Positions 56,574-64,000 of a stretch of DNA of 64,000 nt are shown one piece after another; the stretch's first letter is position 1, and each line of letters starts with the position of its first letter. Position numbers and translations under genes: made by a program. The notes beneath the pieces are model-generated. The model had not been told where the DNA came from. It did not search any database and worked only from the letters and a program-made list of their open reading frames with translations. The DNA is from an uncultured Verrucomicrobiota bacterium (GTDB lineage Bacteria; Verrucomicrobiota; Kiritimatiellia; Kiritimatiellales; Tichowtungiaceae), in the NCBI GenBank assembly GCA_903831085.1, contig CAIKWE010000031.1:1-64000 (forward strand), given 5' to 3'.

Positions 56574-57779
56574 TTATCCTTCCACCACGGATTGGATTAT
56601 TTTTCCGAACCGGCGCAGACCTTCCTCGAGCGTGTATTTGCGCTCCACGAGTTCGCGGGCGCTCCGGGCCATGCGGGCGCTCAGGTTGCGGTCCGTGAGC
56701 AGCCATTCGACGCTGCGGGTGAAGAGCTCGGGCGTATCGGCAACCAGACAGTTGACGCCCGTTTGCGCGTCGATCCCCGCCATCCCCAGCGAGGTGGAGA
56801 CCACGGGCAGTCCGGCCGCCATGGCTTCCAGAACTTTCAGGCGCATGCCGGAGCCGAGACGCACCGGAGAAACAAAAACACGCGCGCGGTTGCGGTAGGG
56901 CCGCAGGTCTTTGACCGCGCCAGTGACGATAATCCGTTTGTCTTTGCGGGCCAGCCTGAGGACATTCTGTCGCGGGCTTGAACCAACGATATAAAATTTG
57001 ACTTCGGGGTGGCGTTCGCGGAGTTGCGGCCAGACATGGTGATAGAACCATTCCACACTGTCTTCGTTGGCGGGGTCGTCCATAAATCCGGTGAGCAGGA
57101 CGATCGGCTCTTTCGGAACGGGCGGATGTTGCTGTAGATATTCCACATCGATGCCGGAGGGCACGACGGTGACGGCGAGATCCTGCGCGTAGTACTGCAT
57201 GGTGAAGCGGTCTTCTGGAGTGAGGACAAAAATGCGGTCGGCGCTTCGGTACATGTTGAATTCGTATTTTTGAAGTCCGCGCAACTGGGGAATGCTTTTC
57301 AGGTGCAGTTTCAAACGGACTTCACCCAAATCTGAGTATTTCTCATAAGAGGCGGTGACACATCGGTGACAGGAAATGATCTTGTGAACGGCCGACAGGT
57401 AGGGATTTTTATGCAGGTATGGTCCCATTTCTGAAAATTCGGCGATAACTAGATCATATTTCCCTTGTTCGGCCACTTCCCCGACCGCTTTCATCATTTC
57501 CGCGGAATAGCATTTCCAGAAGGCCGCCGGGCGGCTTAATGAAAGATAGTCGTGAAAGGCGCGGACAAAAATATTCCGTTCGGGGTGCGGCAGCGTGTGC
57601 AGGCCGATCAACAGCGGCCGCAGGGAGTCCAGCTCTTCTTTTTTCTCATTCTGAATGAAGGTCAGCAAGCCGACCCGATGTCCCTGTTCGGACAAGTAGC
57701 GGATGCGCTGATAAATAATCCGGTGGCCGCCGGCGACTTCGGCGTGAGGGAGTTTGTTGGTGAGGAAAAGTATTTTCAT
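56574..57779 (-). CDS. Glycosyltransferase, GT4-like
   Basis: MKILFLTNKLPHAEVAGGHRIIYQRIRYLSEQGHRVGLLT; VSPVRLGSGMRLKVLEAMAAGLPVVSTSLGMAGI. Confidence 0.9.
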   Translation of the reverse strand: MKILFLTNKLPHAEVAGGHRIIYQRIRYLSEQGHRVGLLTFIQNEKKEELDSLRPLLIGLHTLPHPERNIFVRAFHDYLSLSRPAAFWKCYSAEMMKAVGEVAEQGKYDLVIAEFSEMGPYLHKNPYLSAVHKIISCHRCVTASYEKYSDLGEVRLKLHLKSIPQLRGLQKYEFNMYRSADRIFVLTPEDRFTMQYYAQDLAVTVVPSGIDVEYLQQHPPVPKEPIVLLTGFMDDPANEDSVEWFYHHVWPQLRERHPEVKFYIVGSSPRQNVLRLARKDKRIIVTGAVKDLRPYRNRARVFVSPVRLGSGMRLKVLEAMAAGLPVVSTSLGMAGIDAQTGVNCLVADTPELFTRSVEWLLTDRNLSARMARSARELVERKYTLEEGLRRFGKIIQSVVEG

Positions 57780-57792
57780 GACCGCGGCGGTT

Positions 57793-58032
57793 TCAGTAGA
57801 GCTCCTGCACCAGTTCCATGAATTCTTCAGGAGAATAATCGCTCAGCCTCCGCCCGGAGGCGCTAACGGCTTCGTCGATCCGGCGGCAGATTTTCTGCAA
57901 CGCTTCGTGGGTTTCGCCGGAGCCCATAAGCACGTGATATTCGTCCGCCTGTGTGATTCGGATATGCCCGGCTTCACCGTCGAATCCGACGCCCAGCAAT
58001 CCAACAATCCGGCTCTGTCCGGTCTCGCTCAT
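57793..58032 (-). CDS. Small hypothetical protein
   Basis: 79 aa, follows the glycosyltransferase gene direction. Confidence 0.55.
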   Translation of the reverse strand: MSETGQSRIVGLLGVGFDGEAGHIRITQADEYHVLMGSGETHEALQKICRRIDEAVSASGRRLSDYSPEEFMELVQELY

Positions 58033-58092
58033 CTCTTTTTATCTGTTCCCTCTTGCACTCGGTGAAAATCTCTGGCTTATTTCCCGTTCTTC

Positions 58093-58163
58093 TGCCCGAT
58101 TGTGTAATGGTAGCACAGCAGACTCTGAATCTGCTTGTCTAGGTTCAAATCCTAGTCGGGCAA
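58093..58163 (+). tRNA. tRNA-Gln (CTG)
   Basis: TGCCCGATTGTGTAATGGTAGCACAGCAGACTCTGAATCTGCTTGTCTAGGTTCAAATCCTAGTCGGGCAA, encoded CCA follows. Confidence 0.92.
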
Positions 58164-58174
58164 CCAGTTTTCCT

Positions 58175-59269
58175 TTACGAAACCCGGATGGGCATCAGCA
58201 CGTACAGGAAAGGCACGCTGGTTTTTATCACGCCCGGGCTCAGCTCGTCCGACAGCTCGAAAAAGATTTCGTCGGAATCCAGATGGCGGAGCGGTGCCAT
58301 CAGGAAGCCGGGATTAAACGCGATGGAAATCTCTTTTCCTTCGTATTTCACCGGAATCGTTTCGCGGGCTTCACCGATTTCCGGACTGTTCGTGACCAAC
58401 TCCAGTTTATTTTTTCCGAAGGTCAGGCGAACGGAGGCCGTCTGGTCGTCTGTGAGCAGCGATACGCGGCGGACGGCATTCAGGATTGTTTCACGATCAA
58501 TCGCCACGCGCTCTTCGCACTGCGAAGGAATCACCTGCTGGAAGTTCGGATAGGTTCCTTCGATCAATTTGGAGATGATCAGAATCCGGTCGAAGTCGAA
58601 CGCGATTTGTGTTGCTGCCACACGGATGCGTAAAACCCCTTCGTCACCAAGTGTCTTGATCAGCTCATTCAGTGTTTTGGTGGGGACGACCAGGCTGGCT
58701 TCGGCATCTTCAGAAAATTCCACCTCCTGCTCAACCAGGGCAAGGCGGCGGCCATCCGTTGCGACGACGGTGAGTTTTTCATCTTTAAAACTAAGCAGCG
58801 CGCCGTTGAGTATGTAGCGGGTTTCATCTGTCGATGCGGCATAACCCACTTTCTGGAGCATGTCTTTAAAAACGTCCTGATCGATGGTATAAACATTTCC
58901 TTCTTCAAATTCGGGAAGCGGCGGAAAATCTTCTTCCGGCAGGCCGACCAGTTTAAAAAATGACGGGCCGCAACGAATGGTTGCCACATCTTTTGCATCC
59001 ACTTCAATTTCAACGGACCCGCCTGGAAGCTCCCGGCAGATACTGAAAAACCGGCGGGCCGGCAGTGTGGTTCCGCCTTTTTCTTTGATTTCGGCGGCGG
59101 CGGCGGTTTTAACGCACACTTCCATGTCGGTTGTCGTTAATGAAACCGTGTCTCCTTCGGCCTTCAGAAGAACGTTGGATAAAATAGGAAGCGTGCTGCG
59201 CTGTCCAACGATCGACTGAACTTTTTGAAGAGCCTCAAGCAGAACATCTTTTTCGATTGTGAGTTTCAT
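58175..59269 (-). CDS. dnaN: DNA polymerase III subunit beta
   Basis: MKLTIEKDVLLEALQKVQSIVGQRSTLPILSNVLL; C-terminal FLYVLMPIRVS. Confidence 0.96.
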   Translation of the reverse strand: MKLTIEKDVLLEALQKVQSIVGQRSTLPILSNVLLKAEGDTVSLTTTDMEVCVKTAAAAEIKEKGGTTLPARRFFSICRELPGGSVEIEVDAKDVATIRCGPSFFKLVGLPEEDFPPLPEFEEGNVYTIDQDVFKDMLQKVGYAASTDETRYILNGALLSFKDEKLTVVATDGRRLALVEQEVEFSEDAEASLVVPTKTLNELIKTLGDEGVLRIRVAATQIAFDFDRILIISKLIEGTYPNFQQVIPSQCEERVAIDRETILNAVRRVSLLTDDQTASVRLTFGKNKLELVTNSPEIGEARETIPVKYEGKEISIAFNPGFLMAPLRHLDSDEIFFELSDELSPGVIKTSVPFLYVLMPIRVS

Positions 59270-59275
59270 TAACAC

Positions 59276-59508
59276 CCCTCCGAATGAATAGAGTTATAAA
59301 TTTATATAAACCGTCTTATTATTACTACTGTAAATAGACTCACCAGTCAGCCTATTTTTCTTTTCAACACCATCTCATTACCGCACTTAGCATTGTGAAT
59401 ATCTCTGTTGAAAAATCGAGCGCAACCCCGCCTGATTTTCAGCAACCTGAAGTTATTGTTTTTATACCCAGCTTATCCACAGGATGATATGAAGGTTATT
59501 CAAAGCGT
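59276..59508. other. dnaA-dnaN intergenic region, candidate oriC (AT-rich stretch plus DnaA box)
   Basis: AT-rich GAGTTATAAATTTATATAAACCGTCTTATTATTACTACTGTAAATAG near 59290-59340; perfect DnaA box TTATCCACA at 59473-59481. Confidence 0.5.
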
Positions 59509-60867
59509 CTATCCGGCCTTTTGGGTGCTATGACCAACCCGCTGGCGCAGCAACGAAAGAGTCTGGCGGAGTTTTAGATCTTCGGTTTGTTTCCGCTCAA
59601 CCAGCTGACAGGCGTGCACGATGGTGGCGTGGTTGCGGCTGAAGGCGTCCCCGATCACCGGGAAGGACTGATTTGTCATCGTGCGGGCCAGATACATGGC
59701 AACCTGACGGGGCCAGGCGATATTCTGCGGACGCTTGGGTCCGACCAGGTCGCCCAGACGGATATCAAAGTGTTCCGCCACCGTTTTCTGAATGCTTTCG
59801 ATGCTGATCGCGTGTTTTTTCTCCTGATCCAGCGTGTCGCGCAGCAGATATTCCAGCTTGGAGCGGTCCACGGCCTGTCCCGTCAGCGAAACGTAGGACG
59901 CCACGCGGATCAAAGCCCCCTCCAGCCGGCGGATATTGGAGGAAATCCGTTCGGCGATGTAGAAGAGCAGGCTTTGGTCTATCGTTAGATTCAGCTGTTC
60001 GCATTTTTTGCGGAGAATCGCCACGCGGGTTTCAACGTCCGGGCTCTCCAGCTCGACCACCAGACCCCACTCAAAGCGCGACACCAGCCGCGGCGCCAGA
60101 CCCGCCAGTTCGCCGGCTGGCCGGTCGGAGGTCATTACGATCTGCTTATGGTTTTCAAAAATGGCGTTGAATGTGTGGAAAAACTCCTCCTGCATCTGAT
60201 CCTTGCCAGCCAGGAAATGGATATCATCGATCAACAGCGCGTCCACCGTTCGGTATTTCTTGCGGAACTTGGCCAGCGAGCGGGTTGTCAGCGCCTCGAT
60301 ATATTCATTAACGAAAGATTCGCAGGTGGTGTAGCACACCGTTCCGCGGGAATTCTTCGAATGGATGAAATTACCGATCGCCTGCATCAGATGGGTTTTA
60401 CCCAAACCGACATCGCCGTGAACGAAGAGCGGATTATAGGCCCGCGACGGTGACTGTGCCGATGCGATCGCGGCGGCGTGCGCAAACTGGTTCGATGGAC
60501 CGACTACAAACGCATCAAACGTGTAGTTTTTGTTGAGGTTTGTTTCCGCCGGTTTCTTGGAAGGAAGGATCGAATGGCGCTTCTCCCGTTTTTCTTCCGG
60601 TGGTTCGCCGAGCAGAGAATAGTCCACCACCAGTTCGATTTTCATTTCACTGCCGGAGATGGCGGTGAGCGCCTTCCGGATGAGCGGCAGGTAGTGCTCT
60701 TCCAGCCACGACTGGTAAAAATCATTGCCGACCACCAGGGTAACCTTGTTTTCCTCGACACTGCGGCACTGAATGACAGCGATCCACTTCTCGAAAATAT
60801 CCTTTGGCAGAGCCTCCTCCAGGTGACGGCAGGCCTCTTCCCAAAGCTTATCTTTATCTTTGCGCAT
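59509..60867 (-). CDS. dnaA: Chromosomal replication initiator protein DnaA
   Basis: YTFDAFVVGPSNQFAHAAAIASAQSPSRAYNPLFVHGDVGLGKTHLMQAIGN; RPQNIAWPRQVAMYLARTMTNQSFPVIGDAFSRNHATIVHAC. Confidence 0.97.
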   Translation of the reverse strand: MRKDKDKLWEEACRHLEEALPKDIFEKWIAVIQCRSVEENKVTLVVGNDFYQSWLEEHYLPLIRKALTAISGSEMKIELVVDYSLLGEPPEEKREKRHSILPSKKPAETNLNKNYTFDAFVVGPSNQFAHAAAIASAQSPSRAYNPLFVHGDVGLGKTHLMQAIGNFIHSKNSRGTVCYTTCESFVNEYIEALTTRSLAKFRKKYRTVDALLIDDIHFLAGKDQMQEEFFHTFNAIFENHKQIVMTSDRPAGELAGLAPRLVSRFEWGLVVELESPDVETRVAILRKKCEQLNLTIDQSLLFYIAERISSNIRRLEGALIRVASYVSLTGQAVDRSKLEYLLRDTLDQEKKHAISIESIQKTVAEHFDIRLGDLVGPKRPQNIAWPRQVAMYLARTMTNQSFPVIGDAFSRNHATIVHACQLVERKQTEDLKLRQTLSLLRQRVGHSTQKAG

Positions 60868-61157
60868 ACGGTTCCAAATCGGCACAGTTAAAAAATCATT
60901 AACAACCAGAGGGGAGATATCGACAAGTTATCAACAAGCGAATCTCCCCTGCGCTTTCGCGACGTGGTGAAGCTATTAAACAACGCATAGGTGTCACAAG
61001 GGCAAAGCCGGAAGCAGTTGAAAAAAAAGCACCGCACACAAGATGTAGTTTGAAAAAAGAGATGCCACACAACATAGCATTCGAAGTTCGGAAAAATAAA
61101 AACTCATAATCTGCACGTTTTTTTTGTAAATAGGTTTCTAACAGAAGCTTTACGAAT

Positions 61158-62270
61158 ATGAAAAAACCAGCATCAGTCCACATACTTATCAGCAGCGCAA
61201 AAAACGCCGCCAACGTCCGTTATTTGTGCGGAGCGGAACCTCCTGAAACGGCGGTGCTTATCCAAACCGGCCGCCGTGGAACACTCATCGTTTCTGAAAT
61301 GGAATACAACCGCTTGCGCCGAACCGTCAAACGCGGCATCACCGTTCTGCATCCGGAAATGATCGGCTCCTCCTGGAAAAAAGGTCCGGCGGACTGGATA
61401 AAAAAATCTGTCACCGAGAAAAAACTCATCGTCGGCACCGACTTTCCGCTCGGCCTCGCCGAAAAACTCAAACGCGCCGGCTTCAAACTGAAAATTTCAG
61501 AAGAAGCGATCTGTCCACAGCGCGAAATCAAAACCGCTGACGAGATTTCCGCCGTACAAAACGCCCAGCGCGCCGCTGTCGCCGCCATGAACGCCGCGAT
61601 CAAACAGATCGCCTCGGCGGAAATCGGCCAGGACGGAATCCTGCGTTGCGGCCAAACCGTTCTGACTGCCGAAATGGTTCGCGCTACGATCTGCCACACC
61701 CTGCTCGACCGCGAAGGCATCGCGCTTGAAACGATTGTTGCCGGCGGCCCGCATTCCGCCGATCCGCACGAACGCGGTACCGGCCCGCTCCGCGCCGGAC
61801 AGCCCATCGTTCTCGACATTTTCCCGCGCTCCGCCGTAACCGGCTACTGGGGCGACCTCACCCGTACCGTTTGCCGCGGCCCGGCACCGGCGGAGCTGAA
61901 GAAAATGTACAACGCCGTCAAAGCCGCGCAGTCCGCCGCGCTCCAAGCGGTTAAAGCTGGTGTCTGGACCGACGATGTTCACGCCGCCGCCGCCGGAGAA
62001 CTGGATCGACGCGGATTCAAAAACGAAACCATCGACGGCGTGCCGCAAGGATTTATTCACGGAACCGGTCACGGTGTCGGACTTGAAATTCACGAAGCGC
62101 CGCGCGTTTCATCCGCTGTGCACAAAAAACTGCGCGCCGGAAATATCATCACCATCGAACCGGGACTCTACTATCCGCATATCGGCGGCATCCGCATCGA
62201 AGACACCATCGCTGTCACCAAAGACAGCTATAAAATTCTTGTCCCCTGCCTGAAGAAGTTGGAAATATAA
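61158..62270 (+). CDS. M24-family metallopeptidase (Xaa-Pro aminopeptidase type)
   Basis: VLDIFPRSAVTGYWGDLTRTVCRG, FIHGTGHGVGLEIHEAPRVS, ITIEPGLYYPHIGGIRIEDTIAVT. Confidence 0.9.
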   Translation: MKKPASVHILISSAKNAANVRYLCGAEPPETAVLIQTGRRGTLIVSEMEYNRLRRTVKRGITVLHPEMIGSSWKKGPADWIKKSVTEKKLIVGTDFPLGLAEKLKRAGFKLKISEEAICPQREIKTADEISAVQNAQRAAVAAMNAAIKQIASAEIGQDGILRCGQTVLTAEMVRATICHTLLDREGIALETIVAGGPHSADPHERGTGPLRAGQPIVLDIFPRSAVTGYWGDLTRTVCRGPAPAELKKMYNAVKAAQSAALQAVKAGVWTDDVHAAAAGELDRRGFKNETIDGVPQGFIHGTGHGVGLEIHEAPRVSSAVHKKLRAGNIITIEPGLYYPHIGGIRIEDTIAVTKDSYKILVPCLKKLEI

Positions 62271-62306
62271 AAGGTGGAGCGCGACCGCCTGCCGCTCCGC
62301 AGCTTA

Positions 62307-62403
62307 GTTCAACGGCAGAACTGAGCGAAGCGGGGCGGCCCAGCGCGTCCGCATTGGGAACCGCCATCGCCGGCTCGCGTTCTCTTCGATGACCTTGTTG
62401 GGC
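62307..62403 (-). repeat. attC-like integron recombination site
   Basis: Reverse strand GCCCAACAAGGTCATCGAAGAGAACGCGAGCCGGCG....CGCTTCGCTCAGTTCTGCCGTTGAAC: 7-bp core-like ends (GCCCAAC / GTTGAAC) about 97 bp apart, just after the stop codon of the repeat-protein gene. Confidence 0.5.
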
Positions 62404-62430
62404 TAGGCATCAGCGAAGAATCCCTGCACA

Positions 62431-63843
62431 TTACTTCGTGACCGGGATCAAAGCCATGCCACTAACAATACCCAACCCATCGGCGCTTGCCTTTAGGTGG
62501 CCTTTACAACGGATTGTTCCGAATCTGACCCAGCCGGGATATTCAAATTCACTTTCGTCGTTGCAGAGGAAAGTCGTTGGTTTTCCGGGCAATCTAATAG
62601 AAGTCGCATTTCGGACCGTTCCGCCCACCCCCTCATTTTTCACTAGCACTTTGCCCCCAAAGGCAGCCCATGGAATCAGTTCGCCAGTTCTTAGGACTTG
62701 ATGATTCTTTAGTTTTGCAGTAGCAGTCTCACATTTCGGACTGTCTGGATAATTCATGATAAAGTCTATCCACGCAGAATCCGTGTCGGCGATCTCGGCC
62801 GTCGTCCATGCTTTCTCGGCAACTAGAAGCGGCAGACGCTTTTTTGCCTCCGAGGCGTATTGTGACGTTGGGTAGTTCGTCAGAAAAGCCTCGTAGGCCG
62901 GGATGGAGTTCGCCTTCTGAGCAGATTCCCAATCGCGGTCAGCCTCCATGCGACTCAATTCCGTTTTTGCCTTAGGCGATTGTTTGGCATTCGGATGCTT
63001 CTGGATGAACTCCTTGTACGCGGAGATCGTTCCCACTGACCTTGCGCTTTGCCAGTCCGCCAACTGGGATTGGTAGGAGCGTTTATCGATAGCGGCCTTG
63101 CGGACACCTGAATTCTTGGCCGTCGCGACGATCTTATCCAGCAGGGCTTGGTTGGTGGTGAGTTTGTCGAAGGCGGCTTTACTGACAAACCCATCTTCAT
63201 CATCCATCGCGATTTTTGCCAGCGCGGCTTGATCCGTTATTTTAGCGACAGCAACTCGACGAACATCGCGGTCAGCATCCCCCATCGCGATTTTTGCGAG
63301 TGTCGTTTGATCCGTCAGTTTGCCGACAGCGGCCAGGCGAACGGCACAAGTCTTATTTTCCATGGCGATTTTTGCCAGCAGGGCTTGGTCCGTTGTCTTG
63401 GCCACCATTTCAAAGGGCGAATCGGAACCAACCACGGTTCTGCCGATATTTGCTAATATATCGGACAGGCTGGCGAGTTTTTCGGCGGCGGCATCACGAA
63501 CGAACCACTCTTTGTCTTCCCCGGCGATCTTCGCCAACAGAGCCTTGTCGGTGAAGTTTTTGTTTTTAACGGCGGCCTGGCGGACCTGCCAATCCTTGTC
63601 CTCGGTGGCGATCTTCGCCAACAGAGCCCTATCGGTGAGTTTCCCGGCGGCGACAAGACGAGCGAAAGAGCTCTTGCTGTCCACAGCGAATACTGCTAAC
63701 GCGGGTTGATCTGTTGTTGTCCAGGCGGCCTGTTCTTCGGGCGTAGTACAACCAGCCAGAACAAAGAGCAAAAAACATAAGGCGCGCGGCGCAATCCTGT
63801 TGATGCATTTTTTCTTAATTACACCCGAAGTCTGCATTTTCAT
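62431..63843 (-). CDS. Putative lipoprotein with HEAT/LRV-like repeats and C-terminal TPR-like repeats
   Basis: Lipobox-like FLLFVLAGC; repeats of LTDQALLAKIAMEDKDxxVRxAAVxK; then repeats of SIPAYEAFLTNYPTSQYASEAKKRL. Confidence 0.8.
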   Translation of the reverse strand: MKMQTSGVIKKKCINRIAPRALCFLLFVLAGCTTPEEQAAWTTTDQPALAVFAVDSKSSFARLVAAGKLTDRALLAKIATEDKDWQVRQAAVKNKNFTDKALLAKIAGEDKEWFVRDAAAEKLASLSDILANIGRTVVGSDSPFEMVAKTTDQALLAKIAMENKTCAVRLAAVGKLTDQTTLAKIAMGDADRDVRRVAVAKITDQAALAKIAMDDEDGFVSKAAFDKLTTNQALLDKIVATAKNSGVRKAAIDKRSYQSQLADWQSARSVGTISAYKEFIQKHPNAKQSPKAKTELSRMEADRDWESAQKANSIPAYEAFLTNYPTSQYASEAKKRLPLLVAEKAWTTAEIADTDSAWIDFIMNYPDSPKCETATAKLKNHQVLRTGELIPWAAFGGKVLVKNEGVGGTVRNATSIRLPGKPTTFLCNDESEFEYPGWVRFGTIRCKGHLKASADGLGIVSGMALIPVTK

Positions 63844-63868
63844 GGGAAGCTTTCCCTTCAGATAAAAC

Positions 63869-64000
63869 CTACGCCCTCTCAATATCGGCGCCGAGGGCGC
63901 GGAGGCGTTCGTCGATGGCTTCGTAGCCGCGGTCGATGACTTGAGCGTTGTCGATGACACTGCGGCCTTCGGCGCAGCAGGCGGCGATCAGCATGGCCAT
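63869..64000 (-). CDS. murA: UDP-N-acetylglucosamine 1-carboxyvinyltransferase, C-terminal end (truncated by window)
   Basis: Reverse: [43 protein letters not shown]. Confidence 0.85.
   Translation of the reverse strand: MAMLIAACCAEGRSVIDNAQVIDRGYEAIDERLRALGADIERA

Overview
This 64 kb window is a gene-dense bacterial chromosomal segment. The gene set and style suggest the PVC superphylum, possibly Kiritimatiellota-like, but that is inference only. It carries mostly housekeeping genes: prmA, pdxB, dus, aroC, comEC, rmuC, purD/purE, an rpiB-glyA fusion, ppdK, nadB, fabI, a TPP riboswitch with thiSGH, trpC, prfB, lnt, nrdR, gmk, yicC, trpB/trpF, secA, a SNF2 helicase, dnaN, dnaA and the murA C-terminus, plus four tRNAs. 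Accessory material includes a vsr remnant next to an HNH restriction-type nuclease, three tandem stand-alone receiver proteins, and a repeat-protein gene followed by an attC-like site. The most unusual signal is a short dispersed palindrome, TTCCAA-NNN-TTGGAA. I found 15 exact copies by eye and about 40 with up to 2 mismatches; fewer than 0.01 exact copies are expected by chance. The central 3 nt are not conserved. Copies lie both between genes and inside conserved genes, where all three reading frames are used (FQxLE, PxxGK, SxxWK), so the constraint is on DNA rather than protein. Clustered copies show discrete start-to-start spacings: exactly 31 bp in seven cases, otherwise about 22, 32, 41-43, 52 or 64 bp, close to whole helical turns. 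This looks like a phased array for an abundant DNA-binding protein, or an uptake/organisation signal. A second palindromic element (about 137 bp, with the same palindrome at its centre) is inserted in frame in thiS. All counts and coordinates were made by eye without tools.
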